Under the pieces are notes generated by a model, which was not told where the DNA came from, did not search any database, and worked only from the letters and a program-made list of their open reading frames with translations. Shown in pieces: positions 26,627 through 36,945 of a stretch of 37,070 bases of DNA. The position numbers were made by a program, and so were the translations under genes. Within the stretch, counting starts at the first letter, position 1; every line of letters starts with the position of its first letter. Source of the stretch: Vibrio aestivus (lineage in GTDB: Bacteria; Pseudomonadota; Gammaproteobacteria; Enterobacterales; Vibrionaceae). The DNA lies in assembly GCA_003263845.1 (NCBI GenBank), contig JYJN01000146.1, positions 1 through 37,070 of the forward strand, written 5' to 3'.

Positions 26627-27674
26627 TGATATTGTCCCTCAAGGCGAGGGTGACCAAGAGTCTGAAAACGCGATTGATATTTCGACGATACCTGGTGAGG
26701 AAAAGGCGGCTATTCTTCTATTGAGTTTGAATGAAGAAGATGCAGCGGGAATCATTCGCCACCTTGAACCTAAGCAGGTTCAGCGTGTGGGTAGTGCGAT
26801 GGCACGTGCGGCAGATTTAAACCAAGAGAAAGTGGGTGCGGTGCACCGCGCGTTTTTGGAAGATATTCAAAAATACACCAACATTGGTATGGGCAGCGAA
26901 GACTTTATGCGTAATGCACTTGTCGCTGCACTGGGTGAAGATAAAGCAAATAACTTGGTTGACCAAATTCTACTGGGTACTGGTTCGAAAGGCCTCGATT
27001 CGCTTAAGTGGATGGATCCTCGTCAGGTAGCGAGCATCATCATCAACGAACACCCTCAGATTCAAACCATTGTGTTGTCCTACTTAGAAGCCGACCAGTC
27101 GGCAGAGATCTTGTCTCAGTTCGCTGAACGTGACCGTCTCGATCTTATGATGCGAATTGCGAACCTTGAAGAAGTTCAACCGTCTGCATTGGCAGAGCTG
27201 AATGAAATCATGGAGAAACAGTTTGCAGGTCAAGCGGGTGCTCAAGCTGCTAAAATTGGTGGCCTGAAAGCGGCTGCCGAAATCATGAACTACATGGACA
27301 ACAATGTTGAAGGCATCTTGATGGATCAAATCCGCGATCAAGATGAAGATATGGCGACACAGATCGAAGATCTCATGTTTGTATTCGAGAACCTCATCGA
27401 AGTCGACGACCAAGGTATTCAGAAACTGCTGCGTGACGTTCCACAAGACGTACTTCAAAAAGCACTCAAAGGTGCCGACGATGCTCTACGCGATAAGATC
27501 TTCAAGAACATGTCTAAGCGTGCAGCTGAGATGATGGCTGATGACTTAGAAGCGATGCCACCGGTTAAAGTCTCTGACGTAGAAGCGGCTCAGAAAGAAG
27601 TACTGGCGATTGCGCGTCGTATGGCCGATGCCGGCGAAATTATGCTTTCTGGTGGTGCGGACGAGTTCTTGTAA
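26619..27674 (+). CDS. fliG: FliG, rotor switch protein
   Basis: C-ring protein that contacts the PomAB stator and generates torque. 351 residues. The N-terminal domain (GEEKAAILLLSLNEEDAAGI) binds FliF, the middle has the EHPQ motif NEHPQIQTIVLSYL, and the C-terminal domain carries charged residues (LLRDVPQDVLQKALKGADD) used in torque generation. It begins inside the fliF end (ATG at 26619, 8-base overlap), typical coupling. Frame intact. fliH follows after 59 bases with its own RBS. Confidence 0.97.
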   Translation: MPNDIVPQGEGDQESENAIDISTIPGEEKAAILLLSLNEEDAAGIIRHLEPKQVQRVGSAMARAADLNQEKVGAVHRAFLEDIQKYTNIGMGSEDFMRNALVAALGEDKANNLVDQILLGTGSKGLDSLKWMDPRQVASIIINEHPQIQTIVLSYLEADQSAEILSQFAERDRLDLMMRIANLEEVQPSALAELNEIMEKQFAGQAGAQAAKIGGLKAAAEIMNYMDNNVEGILMDQIRDQDEDMATQIEDLMFVFENLIEVDDQGIQKLLRDVPQDVLQKALKGADDALRDKIFKNMSKRAAEMMADDLEAMPPVKVSDVEAAQKEVLAIARRMADAGEIMLSGGADEFL

Positions 27675-27733
27675 TCCACTTAAAAAGCTTTGTAGTTTAA
27701 AGATAATCAAAGTTTACCGCGTGAAGGATTTTT

Positions 27734-28534
27734 ATGTCAGGTGAAAGAAAACGAGGCTTTTTGCGCCTGAATGATGACGAGCAAGTCGAGCAACCTAAAA
27801 AATGGGGCTTGCCTGACTACACGTCTGAAGCCAATAAAAATGCCAAAGAAACGGCGCTTAACTACGATCCGGGTTGGGTGCCGAACTTTGATGAACCGCA
27901 AGAAGAACAACCTCTTGAACTCACCGAGGAAGAAATCGAGCTGATCAAGCAAGGAGCCTATCAAGAAGGCATGTTGCAAGGTCAGGAAGCCGGTTTTAAA
28001 CAAGGCTATGAGAAGGGTAAAGAGCAAGGCATTCAGGATGGCCATCAAGAGGGCCTAGCCGCAGGTAACGCCGAAGGTGTGGCTGCAGGTCAGGAGTTCA
28101 TTCAGCAACAAGTACAAACCTTTGTGACACTGGCTAATCAGTTTGCTCAACCATTAGAGCTAATGAACGCACAGGTCGAGAAACAACTTGTCGACATGGT
28201 TTTGACTCTTGTAAAAGAAGTCGTCCATGTTGAAGTACAAACCAATCCTCAAGTCATTTTAGATACCATTAAACAATCGGTAGAAGCACTGCCAATTTCC
28301 GGCCACGCGATTACTTTGAAGTTGCACCCAGATGATGTCGCTATCATTCGCTCTGCTTATGGTGAAGAGCAATTAGAATTTCGCAATTGGACGCTAATGG
28401 AAGAGCCTGCGCTAAATCGCGGTGATGTTCAAATAGAGGCGGGTGAATCAAGTGTGAACTACCGTATGGAAGACCGCATTCGAAACGTTATTCAAAGCTT
28501 CTGCGGTACGAATCGCCATCAAGGAAGCGACTAA
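27734..28534 (+). CDS. fliH: FliH, negative regulator of the export ATPase
   Basis: Cytoplasmic protein that forms a complex with FliI and links it to FliN and the export gate. 266 residues. The diagnostic region is a run of glycine-spaced repeats (GxxxG) at about 75-120, seen in EGMLQGQEAGFKQGYEKGKEQG and AAGNAEGVAAGQEF, which makes a helical rod. N-terminal acidic tail (QEEQPLELTEEEIELIKQGAYQ) follows an early FRLND-like start. The C-terminal domain (ITLKLHPDDVAIIRSAYG; MEDRIRNVIQSFC) is conserved. The ATG lies after GTGAAGGA. The stop overlaps the fliI start by one base. Confidence 0.95.
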   Translation: MSGERKRGFLRLNDDEQVEQPKKWGLPDYTSEANKNAKETALNYDPGWVPNFDEPQEEQPLELTEEEIELIKQGAYQEGMLQGQEAGFKQGYEKGKEQGIQDGHQEGLAAGNAEGVAAGQEFIQQQVQTFVTLANQFAQPLELMNAQVEKQLVDMVLTLVKEVVHVEVQTNPQVILDTIKQSVEALPISGHAITLKLHPDDVAIIRSAYGEEQLEFRNWTLMEEPALNRGDVQIEAGESSVNYRMEDRIRNVIQSFCGTNRHQGSD

Positions 28535-29852
28535 TGCTGAGCTTGGACGAGCGTCTCAGTCAATACAAAACACAAGGTATCTCTTGTCGCCCAGTTGCGT
28601 CTGGTAAGTTAGTTCGTGTGGTTGGTCTAACGCTTGAAGCGACAGGTTGCCGCGCACCTATAGGTAGCCTTTGCACCGTAGAAACCATGGCGGGAGAGAT
28701 GGAAGCCGAAGTAGTGGGCTTCTCTGGTGACAGCCTTTTTTTGATGCCAAGTGAGCAAATCACGGGCGTTTTACCTGGCGCTAAAGTCACACCGATGACG
28801 AGTGAAGCTGGATTGTCCGTGGGTATGGAGCTGCTAGGTCGTGTCATCGACGGTGTGGGCAACCCACTGGATGGCTTGGGACCAATTTATACGGATAAAA
28901 AAGCCCCATTCAACGCAGAGCCAATTAACCCACTGGCTCGTAAACCTATTACTGAACCTTTGGATGTCGGCCTGAAAGCGATCAATGGCTACTTACTGTA
29001 GGTAAGGGCCAGCGTATCGGTCTGTTTGCCGGTTCTGGTGTTGGTAAATCGGTTACGCTCGGTATGATGACGCGAGGCACGACAGCGCAAGTGGTTGTGG
29101 TTGGTCTCATCGGTGAGCGTGGACGAGAAGTAAAAGAATTCATCGAAGAAATCCTTGGTGTAGATGGAAGACAGCGTTCGGTGGTGGTTGCAGCCCCAGC
29201 GGATTCCTCACCCCTAATGCGTTTAAAAGGCTGTCAAACAGCCCTCACCATCGCTGAGTATTTCAGAGATCAAGGTCTCGACGTACTGCTTCTTATGGAC
29301 TCGCTAACCCGTTTTGCACAGGCTCAACGTGAAATTGCGCTGTCAGTTGGCGAACCGCCTGCAACCAAAGGTTATCCACCGTCTGTGTTCGCTAAGCTGC
29401 CTGCGCTAGTGGAACGTGCAGGTAATGGAGGGCCAGACCAAGGATCTATTACGGCGTTCTTTACCGTTTTGACCGAAGGTGATGATCTACAAGATCCCAT
29501 TGCCGATGCTTCACGTGCTATTTTGGATGGTCACGTTGTGCTATCTCGTGAAATGGCGGATGCCGGTCACTACCCTGCGATTGATGTAGAGAAATCTGTC
29601 AGTCGTGTTATGCCTCAAATCACTTCTGAAGAACACGTTCTGATGTCGAAAGCTGTGAGACAAGTGCTCTCTATTTGTCGTAAGAACCAAGATTTGGTTT
29701 CGATTGGCGCGTACAAACCAGGCTCAGATCCTGCGATTGATGGTGCGTTTACGTTGAAACCTAAACTGGATGAGTACCTACAGCAAGGCATGAAAGAGAG
29801 CGTACCATACGAAATGTGCATCAACATGCTGAAGCATGTGTTGGCGGGGTAA
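28534..29852 (+). CDS. fliI: FliI, flagellar export ATPase, frameshifted
   Basis: Hexameric ATPase that energises flagellar type III export. Repaired length is 439 residues, the family norm. The N-terminal domain ([20 protein letters not shown]) leads to GLKAING; at 28989 one C is missing (GGC-TACTT), and the next frame continues [21 protein letters not shown] (Walker A about 165-172). Walker B is [17 protein letters not shown], and [19 protein letters not shown] and [19 protein letters not shown] are ATPase signatures. It begins inside the last base of fliH. The break disrupts an essential ATPase and is most likely a sequence error. Confidence 0.95.
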
Positions 29853-29858
29853 TAGCGT

Positions 29859-30312
29859 ATGGATAATGCTCTCGAATTTCTGCTCGACCAAGCAAAAGAT
29901 CATGAAGACAAGGCGGTCTTAGCTCTGAATCAAGCGAGAACTGAACTCGAAGGTTACTACGAGCAGCTATCGCAGATAGAAAAGTACCGTTTGGATTATT
30001 GTCAGCAACTGGTTGATCGCGGCATGAATGGACTAACTGCGAGTCAATACGGGCATTTGAATCGATTCTTAACTCAGCTCGATGAAACCTTATCCAAACA
30101 AAAAGAAGCGGAAGAGCACTTCAAAAATCAAGTTGAGAACTGTGAGCAGCACTGGTTAGAGACTCGAAAGCAACGCCGTTCTTATGAATGGCTAATGGAA
30201 AAGAAGAAAAAAGATAAGCAAATGGAACAGGAACACCGTGAGCAAAAGCAAAATGGATGAGTTCTCCACATTACAGTTTGCTCGAAATAGATTGAACGGA
30301 AATCACTTCTAG
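29859..30312 (+). CDS. fliJ: FliJ, export chaperone-escort protein, frameshifted near its end
   Basis: Small coiled-coil protein that stimulates FliI and escorts substrates. The frame from ATG 29859 gives 133 residues, mostly charged heptads (LALNQARTELEGYYEQLSQIE; LNRFLTQLDETLSKQKEAEE). At the A run 30250-30253 one A appears extra: without it the end reads REQKQMDEFSTLQFAR and continues to a stop at 30310-30312, which matches the normal Vibrio C-terminus better than the observed QKQNG. Repaired length about 150. Six bases after fliI. It closes the fliE-fliJ operon. Confidence 0.88.
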
Positions 30313-30351
30313 TCTCTTTCTTTGCTTGTGAGCGTATATCCTCACTCTATG

Positions 30352-30367
30352 TGGCTCAATTCTTGCT
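30352..30367 (+). promoter_or_regulatory. Sigma-54 promoter for the fliK operon
   Basis: TGGCTCAATTCTTGCT has the GG/GC pair at correct spacing (30353-30354 and 30365-30366). The predicted start is near 30377, leaving a 62-base leader before fliK. No terminator is visible between fliJ and this site, so read-through is possible. Confidence 0.82.
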
Positions 30368-30439
30368 AATTTCTCCTCATATAGGAACTGTTTTCCGGTT
30401 TTTGGGATAAGCACTGTCTGTTTTGTTGAGAGCGAACTT

Positions 30440-32505
30440 ATGAATGTAAATCTAACGCCAGTTACCGACGCGAGCAAAAGCGCCAAAGTAGCGAGTGAAG
30501 GTGGCGATAAAGCTGTCGAATCTTCGGAGTCCGGAGGTTTCTTCTCCAAACTCAAGTCTTTGATTTCAGGCGAAGAACCTAAGGGTGACGCTGCCGTTAA
30601 AGGTGGTGAGAAAACGGCCAAGTTAAATGATAAGACGGACGCTAAGTCTGAAACTTCCGACGCTTCAAAAACACAAGTAACTGAAAAAACAGCAGAAAGT
30701 GAATCAACTAAGAAAGTGTTAGCTGCTACCGACGGAGACGACGCTGACACCAAGGGAACGAAGTCGACAAAAACAGCAAAAACCTCCGAGAGTGACATTG
30801 AGCAAGTTGCTAAATCCAAAAATAACGCAAAAGCAACAGGTGAAGGTGACACGAAAGTCCAGTCTCAGAATCAGGCTAAACAGGCAATGGATGAAGGCGA
30901 TGAATTACTGACTCGCTTAAATGATTCTAATAACTCTCTCAAAGACAATAACGGCAAAGCTTTGCCACAAGATGCTGAAGCTGAAGTGTCGGCTCAATCC
31001 AGCAATAAACAACGAAACATGACCGAAAGCTCTGATGTTGTTGCTAAGCAAAATCAAGGCAAAACTGAAGGCCAAGCACAGTTAGGCACTGAAGGAGCTG
31101 CTGCAACTAAGCAATTGAAGAATGGTCAACAAGTACCTGAACAGCTCCAAGAAAACGGGAAACATTCTAAGGTGGCCAGAGACATTTCCGGTGATGAAGT
31201 CCCTGAATCTTTAAAGCCGTTTATTAAGCAGCAAGGAAATAGCCAAGGTAAAGGTGAGCAGTATGGGGCTGTGACGTCTGAATCAGACTCTACGGTTTCC
31301 GGGGCTGCTGCTGGTGTTGCAGTAGCTGGTTTTGCTGAACATGAAGCGAGCAAAGAATCGTTAAGTTCAGAAAAATTAGCCCAAACTTCTGCTGCTCCTC
31401 AGAAAGGTCAAGAAGGTGAAACTTCAGCCAAAGTAGCGGGATCGTTGGGTATTGCGGCGGCAGCTTCTCAGGGTGGTCAATTCCAACAGCCTAACAGTCA
31501 GGGAAGTATTACTAGCGACCCGTTGACAACACAAAGCTTAGAATCGGCAGCAAGTTCTGCTGATATACCATCCGAAGTTGCGCCTGCAGCAATTGCATGG
31601 GGAGGCCCTGCGGCAACGGATCCTAAGATGGCTATAGATTCAGCGTTAACGCTGAGAGAATGATGCAAAGCCAAGCACAGCAGCAAGTCACACCAAATAC
31701 TGCAGCCTTGATGGCAGGCAGTGCAGCAGCGATGAATGCAGCTCAATCGCCTCAAGTGGCTCAACCAAATAGCACGTCACCTGCACTTGATGCTAACGCA
31801 ATGAATAACCCTCAGATGCAAGCAATGTTGGCTCAGGGGGCTATTCCGCAAACCGTACCCGCGAACGCAAGTAACCAAGCGGCTTTGAAAGCAGCACTTG
31901 GTGTGGGAGCGGCAGCTGGTTTAGCTGAATCGGGTAAGTCTAAAGACAGCAAAGATGCCAGTTTAGCCGCCCAACTTGGCGCAGCGGCAGGCGCACAGCA
32001 ATCGATGCAAGGCGCTCAGGGAGCGCAAGGTAACGTGACACGTGCAGAGGCCGCGCAAGTTGCACAAACACCAATGCAATTGACTCGCGAAATGGCAGGC
32101 GACCAAGTGGCTGAGCGAGTGCAGATGATGATGTCTAAAAACCTAAAGAACATCGATATCCGCTTAGACCCGCCTGAGCTTGGCCGAATGCAAATTCGAA
32201 TGAACATGAATGGGGATGCGCCAACGGTTCAGTTTACGGTTAACAATCAACAGGCAAGGGATGTGATTGAACAGTCAATGCCAAGATTGCGTGAAATGAT
32301 GGCTCAGCAAGGTATACAATTAGGTGACGCCTCTGTTTCGCAGCAAAGTAGTGGTCAACAAGGTCGCTATGCTGCTGGAAATGGCGCCTCAGATGGTCAA
32401 GGGGTAGGCGGTCAGCAAGGGATTGATGATGAAAATCTTGAACCAGACGTCAATCTTGATTTGAATGTCGCATCAAAGCGTGATGGAATTAGTTATTACG
32501 CTTAA
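30440..32505 (+). CDS. fliK: FliK, hook length control protein, frameshifted
   Basis: Secreted ruler that sets hook length and switches export to filament proteins. The N-terminal 400 residues are low-complexity, rich in Ser, Thr, Lys, Gln, Ala, as expected for the extended ruler. At about 31642 one base is missing (TTCA-GCG, one more A repairs it); the next frame continues SVNAERMMQSQAQQQV and runs to the stop at 32505. The conserved C-terminal domain is plain: LRLDPPELGRMQIRMNMNG, VQFTVNNQQARDVIEQSM and LREMMAQQGIQLGDASV. Repaired length about 688 residues. Start ATG 30440. Confidence 0.92.
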
Positions 32506-32536
32506 ACTATAGAAAAACAAAACGATAGAGTTAGAT

Positions 32537-33033
32537 ATGGCGGTTGAAGAAGTCGAAACAGAAGCGCCCAAAGGGAAAAGCAAGCTTCTAATAATCATTA
32601 TCGCGGTCGTTGTATTATTGGTCGGGGGTGGCGGTGCAGCTTCTTCCTAATGGGATCAGACGATGAAAGTGCACCAGCAGAAGCCCAACAAGAAGTTATG
32701 GTCGAGCCAACCGACCCCGTGGCTTACGTTAACATTGCGCAGCCATTCCTGTTTAATGTGACGGGTGATAAGAAAGATCGTCTAGTGCAGATTAAAGTCC
32801 AACTCATGGTTAGAGGCAGCGAGAACGAAAACCTTGCTCGTTATCACTCACCACTGATCGAAAGCTCGCTACTTGGCACGTTTGCTTCAGCAACCGTGGA
32901 CCAATTGCGTACGGCAAATGGACGTGTTGAGTTGCGTGACAAAGCAACGGAAGACATTAAAGCGAGTTTAACTCGTGCGGTAGGACAGCCAGTGATTGAG
33001 CGTGTGCTATTTACTGATTTTGTAATCCAATAG
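32537..33033 (+). CDS. fliL: FliL, stator-associated membrane protein, frameshifted
   Basis: Single-pass protein near the motor that supports stator function under load. The start is ATG 32537 (MAVEEVETEAPKGKSK), which is earlier than the open frame beginning at 32650: at 32641-32642 one T is missing, so the membrane segment LLIIIIAVVVLLVGGGGAA continues FFLMGSDDESAPAEA. The periplasmic stomatin-like domain is intact (YVNIAQPFLFNVTGDKKDRL, RVELRDKATEDIKASLTRAV, FTDFVIQ). Repaired length is 165 residues, as usual. It follows fliK by 31 bases and precedes fliM by 7. Confidence 0.93.
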
Positions 33034-33040
33034 GTGATAC

Positions 33041-34087
33041 GTGACCGATCTATTAAGCCAAGACGAGATTGATGCGCTCCTGCACGGGGTGGATGGGGTC
33101 GATGACGAAGAGGAAGAAGTTGAACAGGCCGTCGAAGGCGCCGTCAATTTTGATTTCTCTTCCCAAGACCGTATTGTTCGTGGTCGAATGCCGACCCTTG
33201 AACTCATCAATGAACGTTTTGCTCGCCACTTGAGAATCAGCCTGTTTAACATGCTGCGTAAGACGGCGGAAGTGTCCATTAATGGCGTACAGATGATGAA
33301 GTTTGGTGAATACCAAAACACCTTGTACGTTCCGACCAGTTTGAACATGGTGCGTTTTAGACCGCTAAAAGGTACCGCTTTGGTCACCATGGAGGCGCGT
33401 CTTGTCTTCATCCTTGTAGAGAACTTTTTTGGTGGTGATGGCCGATTCCATGCGCGTATCGAAGGTCGTGAGTTCACTCCGACAGAGCGTCGAATTGTTC
33501 AGCTTCTACTGAAAATTGTTTTTGAAGATTACAAAGAAGCTTGGTCACCCGTCATGGGGGTTGAGTTTGAATACCTCGATTCGGAAGTTAACCCGAGTAT
33601 GGCGAACATTGTGAGTCCGACCGAGGTGATCGTTGTCAGTTCATTTCATATTGAAGTAGACGGCGGTGGTGGTGATTTCCACGTGGTGATGCCGTATTCC
33701 ATGGTTGAGCCAATTCGTGAATTGCTCGATGCGGGTGTTCAATCTGACAAGATGGAAACCGATGTTCGTTGGAGTTCGGCGCTTCGTGAAGAGATCATGG
33801 ATGTGCCCGTTAACTTCCGCGTTAACCTTTTAGAGCAAGATATCTCGCTGCGCGATCTGATGGATCTGCAAGCCGGAGACATTATTCCAATTGTGATGCC
33901 TGAAAACGCCACCATGTTCGTTGAAGAACTGCCGACCTTCCGAGTGAAGATGGGACGCTCTGGCGAAAATATGGCGGTTCAGGTATCAGAGAAAATCAAA
34001 CGCCCAGACGTGGTGAAAACCGATCTGGCCTTCTTGGGCAAAGACATTATGTCTGAGTTCGAAGAAGACACTGGTGATGAAGAATAG
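33041..34087 (+). CDS. fliM: FliM, C-ring switch protein
   Basis: Switch component that binds phosphorylated CheY and sets rotation direction. 348 residues with GTG start at 33041. The N-terminal CheY-binding motif LSQDEIDALL is at residues 5-14, followed by an acidic linker, then the CheC-like middle domain (GRMPTLELINERFARHLRIS; FFGGDGRFHARIEGREFTP) and a C-terminal FliN-like SpoA domain (QDISLRDLMDLQAGDIIPI). Frame intact. fliN follows in 14 bases. Confidence 0.97.
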   Translation: MTDLLSQDEIDALLHGVDGVDDEEEEVEQAVEGAVNFDFSSQDRIVRGRMPTLELINERFARHLRISLFNMLRKTAEVSINGVQMMKFGEYQNTLYVPTSLNMVRFRPLKGTALVTMEARLVFILVENFFGGDGRFHARIEGREFTPTERRIVQLLLKIVFEDYKEAWSPVMGVEFEYLDSEVNPSMANIVSPTEVIVVSSFHIEVDGGGGDFHVVMPYSMVEPIRELLDAGVQSDKMETDVRWSSALREEIMDVPVNFRVNLLEQDISLRDLMDLQAGDIIPIVMPENATMFVEELPTFRVKMGRSGENMAVQVSEKIKRPDVVKTDLAFLGKDIMSEFEEDTGDEE

Positions 34088-34101
34088 AGTAGGAAAGAAC
34101 A

Positions 34102-34512
34102 ATGGAACCAAGTGACGACCAAAAACTTGCCGACGAATGGGCGGCAGCATTGGGTGAAGACCCTGCGGCACCAGATGTGGATGTCGATGATGTCCTAGCG
34201 GCTCCGCTCGACGAACTTGAAGACACTTCGTCGCCAATTTCAGAAGACGAGCGACGCAAGCTCGACACTATTTTGGATATTCCGGTGACCATCTCGATGG
34301 AAGTCGGCCGTTCTCAAATCAGCATTCGTAACTTACTGCAGTTAAACCAAGGTTCGGTTGTTGAACTTGAGCGTGTTGCCGGTGAATCGCTTGATGTATT
34401 GGTTAACGGTACGCTGATCGCGCACGGCGAAGTGGTTGTGGTGAACGACAAGTTTGGTATTCGTCTTACCGACGTAATTAGTCAAACTGAGCGCATTAAG
34501 AAGTTGAGATAA
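34102..34512 (+). CDS. fliN: FliN, C-ring switch protein
   Basis: Base of the C ring and docking site for FliH. 136 residues from ATG 34102 after AGGAAAG. Acidic, alanine-rich N-terminus (about 1-50) followed by the SpoA domain: LDIPVTISMEVGRSQISIRN and GSVVELERVAGESLDVLVNG, ending LTDVISQTERIKKLR. The frame and length are normal. 82 bases separate it from fliO. Confidence 0.97.
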   Translation: MEPSDDQKLADEWAAALGEDPAAPDVDVDDVLAAPLDELEDTSSPISEDERRKLDTILDIPVTISMEVGRSQISIRNLLQLNQGSVVELERVAGESLDVLVNGTLIAHGEVVVVNDKFGIRLTDVISQTERIKKLR

Positions 34513-34594
34513 CGGTGATTGTAGATTTGCTAAGAAACTTCGCTAATAAACAGTGCGTTCAAAGACCACTAACCAAGAAATCCAAAGGTGATGT

Positions 34595-34990
34595 ATGAAG
34601 CCTAAATGGTTAGGGCTTGCTTTTCTGCCCTCTAGCGCCTTAGCAACAACGACAAATCAAATTGATTTAGCGACCACTTTCGGGTCGCTTTTGTTCGTTA
34701 TTGCCTTTATTTTCTTCATCGCTTGGTTGCTTAAACGCATGCGTGTGCCAACTCTTATGAATCAGAAAGGCTTGTCGGTTGTTCGCCAACTTCCGGTAGG
34801 CACCAAAGAGCGTATTATGATCGTTCAGGCGGGGGAGGAGCAGTTTTTAGTCGGTGTGACGGCGCACTCTATCAACATGCTGTCCAAATTGGAGAAGCCA
34901 CTTACTCAGGAGGAGTTGGAAACCAGCCCATTTTCAGGTCAGCTTTCCCAGCTTTTGAAAAAGAATGACAAGACTAAAGCATCTCATTAA
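34595..34990 (+). CDS. fliO: FliO, export gate assembly protein
   Basis: Membrane protein helping FliP ring assembly. 131 residues, with a signal-like N-terminus ([15 protein letters not shown]), one strong membrane segment [20 protein letters not shown] at about 30-48, and a cytoplasmic part with [20 protein letters not shown], the conserved FliO feature. ATG 34595 follows AAAGGTG. Its 3' end overlaps fliP by 26 bases. Confidence 0.92.
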   Translation: MKPKWLGLAFLPSSALATTTNQIDLATTFGSLLFVIAFIFFIAWLLKRMRVPTLMNQKGLSVVRQLPVGTKERIMIVQAGEEQFLVGVTAHSINMLSKLEKPLTQEELETSPFSGQLSQLLKKNDKTKASH

Positions 34991-35864
34991 TCAGCACCTT
35001 ATTAATCAGCAAGTTAGAAACCTGATTGTGCTTTTGTTTTTAGTGGTATTTACGCCACTAGGTTTGGCGCAAGAAGAGCTTGCTACGACAATTCCGGCTT
35101 CGACTGTTGGCTCTGAGAGCGTGACGGTTACCGAGATGCAAAGTGAACGTGGTGCATCAAGCATGACTGCCTCGGGAAGCAGCGCGGGTGGCGGTATCCC
35201 TGCTTTTACGATGACCACCAATCCAGACGGAAGCGAAGACTATTCGATAAACCTTCAAATTTTGGCTTTGATGACCATGCTAGGCTTTTTGCCTGCGATG
35301 GTTATTTTGATGACGTCTTTCACGCGAATTGTGGTGGTGATGTCGATCTTGAGGCAGGCAATGGGTTTGCAACAAACGCCTTCGAATCAGGTCATCATAG
35401 GTATTTCGATCTTTCTGACATTCTTCATCATGTCACCGGTTATCGATAAGGTTAACGAAACAGCCATTCAGCCATACATAAATGAGCAAATTACCGCGCG
35501 AGATGCATTTGATATTGCGCAAGAGCCAATGCGAGCATTTATGCTCAAGCAAACACGAGTGAAAGATTTGGAGACGTTCGTGAATCTTTCTGGTTCAACC
35601 GCTACCTCGCCTGAGGAGGTTTCGATGGCGGTGTTGATTCCAGCTTTTATTACCTCGGAGCTGAAAACGGCTTTCCAGATAGGTTTTATGCTGTTCTTAC
35701 CGTTTTTGATTATTGACTTGGTTGTCGCCTCTATCCTGATGGCCATGGGTATGATGATGCTATCACCCATGATCGTTTCTTTGCCGTTTAAGCTTATGCT
35801 GTTTGTTCTGGTCGATGGATGGAACTTGATTCTTTCCACCTTGGCCGGCAGCTTTGCCTTGTGA
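34965..35864 (+). CDS. fliP: FliP, type III export gate protein
   Basis: Core of the FliPQR channel. 299 residues. The signal sequence is unusually placed: residues 1-17 ([15 protein letters not shown]) precede the hydrophobic run [17 protein letters not shown]. The mature part is typical, for example [60 protein letters not shown] and [20 protein letters not shown]. It starts within fliO. A later start inside the signal is possible, but no better RBS is clear. fliQ follows after 13 bases. Confidence 0.95.
   Translation: MTRLKHLINQHLINQQVRNLIVLLFLVVFTPLGLAQEELATTIPASTVGSESVTVTEMQSERGASSMTASGSSAGGGIPAFTMTTNPDGSEDYSINLQILALMTMLGFLPAMVILMTSFTRIVVVMSILRQAMGLQQTPSNQVIIGISIFLTFFIMSPVIDKVNETAIQPYINEQITARDAFDIAQEPMRAFMLKQTRVKDLETFVNLSGSTATSPEEVSMAVLIPAFITSELKTAFQIGFMLFLPFLIIDLVVASILMAMGMMMLSPMIVSLPFKLMLFVLVDGWNLILSTLAGSFAL
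34986..35015 (+). repeat. 15-bp tandem repeat at the fliO/fliP overlap
   Basis: ATTAATCAGCACCTT is followed by ATTAATCAGCAAGTT, so five codons are doubled in FliP ([10 protein letters not shown]). The first copy contains the fliO stop codon TAA at 34988-34990. Confidence 0.7.
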
Positions 35865-35877
35865 CGGGAGATAACGC

Positions 35878-36147
35878 ATGACTCCTGAACTTGCCGTAGA
35901 ACTGTTTAGAGACGCCATTTGGGTTGTACTGGTAATGGTGTGTGCCATTATCATCCCGAGTTTGATTATTGGCTTGGTTGTTGCAATTTTCCAAGCGGCA
36001 ACCTCAATCAACGAACAGACGCTGAGCTTCTTACCAAGACTTATCGTGACGCTTGTAGCACTGATGGTTTTCGGCCATATGGGGACACAAATGCTCATGG
36101 AGTTCTTCTTTTCTTTGATTGAGCGCTTACCTGAAGTGCTTTATTAG
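35878..36147 (+). CDS. fliQ: FliQ, type III export gate protein
   Basis: Small two-helix gate subunit. 89 residues from ATG 35878, with helices DAIWVVLVMVCAIIIPSLII and PRLIVTLVALMVFGHMGTQM and the conserved loop QAATSINEQTLSFLPRL. Length and frame are normal. A GGGAG site precedes it. fliR follows after 11 bases. Confidence 0.97.
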   Translation: MTPELAVELFRDAIWVVLVMVCAIIIPSLIIGLVVAIFQAATSINEQTLSFLPRLIVTLVALMVFGHMGTQMLMEFFFSLIERLPEVLY

Positions 36148-36158
36148 AGGGGCGAAGC

Positions 36159-36944
36159 ATGGAGTACCCGACAGACGTTGTTCTCAACTGGATAGCCAAC
36201 TACTTTTGGCCCTATACACGTATTGGCGCGATGCTAATGGTGATGTCGGTAACGGGTGCTCGTTTTGTTTCGACTCGGGTAAGGCTCTATCTTGGTTTGG
36301 CCATTACTTTTGCGGTGATGCCGGTCATTCCCGAAGTTCCCCAAGAGATTGAGCTATTTTCACCCTCTGGCTTTATAATCCTGCTTGAACAGATCATCAT
36401 TGGCGTTGCGATGGGGACGATTACGCAGTTCATCATTCAAACCTTTGTTATGCTCGGCCAAATCTTAGGTATGCAGTCGAGTTTGGGCTTTGCATCCATG
36501 GTTGATCCCGCAAATGGACAGAATACGCCATTGCTAGGTCAGCTATTTATGTTTTTGGCGACCATGTTTTTCTTGGCAACCGATGGTCACTTAAAGATGA
36601 TTCAAATGGTGGTGATGAGCTTTGAAACATTGCCGATTGGAACGGGTTCAATTGCCGTGGCTCAGTTCGAAGAGATCGCTAAATGGCTAGGTATCATGTT
36701 TAACGTATCTTTGAGTATGTCTTTGTCTGGCATTATCGCACTGCTTACCATCAATCTGTCTTTTGGTGTGATGACCCGTGCTGCGCCTCAGCTTAATATT
36801 TTCTCGTTAGGTTTTGCGTTTGCCTTGTTGGTTGGTTTGTTGATCTGTTGGTTTATCATCAGCGGCCTGTATAGTCAGTATGAGCTATATTGGATGCAAG
36901 GCGAGCAGCAGATTTGCGGCTTAGTGAATATAGAGGGTTGCTGA
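36159..36944 (+). CDS. fliR: FliR, type III export gate protein
   Basis: Completes the FliPQR gate. 261 residues with six or so membrane segments, e.g. WPYTRIGAMLMVMSVTGARF and FIILLEQIIIGVAMGTITQF. The family motifs LGMQSSLGFASMVDPANGQN and LNIFSLGFAFALLVGLLI are present. ATG 36159 after GAGGGGCG. The frame is intact and flhB begins two bases after its stop. Confidence 0.97.
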   Translation: MEYPTDVVLNWIANYFWPYTRIGAMLMVMSVTGARFVSTRVRLYLGLAITFAVMPVIPEVPQEIELFSPSGFIILLEQIIIGVAMGTITQFIIQTFVMLGQILGMQSSLGFASMVDPANGQNTPLLGQLFMFLATMFFLATDGHLKMIQMVVMSFETLPIGTGSIAVAQFEEIAKWLGIMFNVSLSMSLSGIIALLTINLSFGVMTRAAPQLNIFSLGFAFALLVGLLICWFIISGLYSQYELYWMQGEQQICGLVNIEGC

Positions 36945-36945
36945 T

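Noticed and set aside
30271..30852. A 193-codon open frame on the minus strand, opposite the fliK start
   Set aside because: Its composition (Ser, Val, Ala, Leu) is the antisense of the Lys/Ser/Asp-rich fliK N-terminus, and it runs across the fliK promoter.
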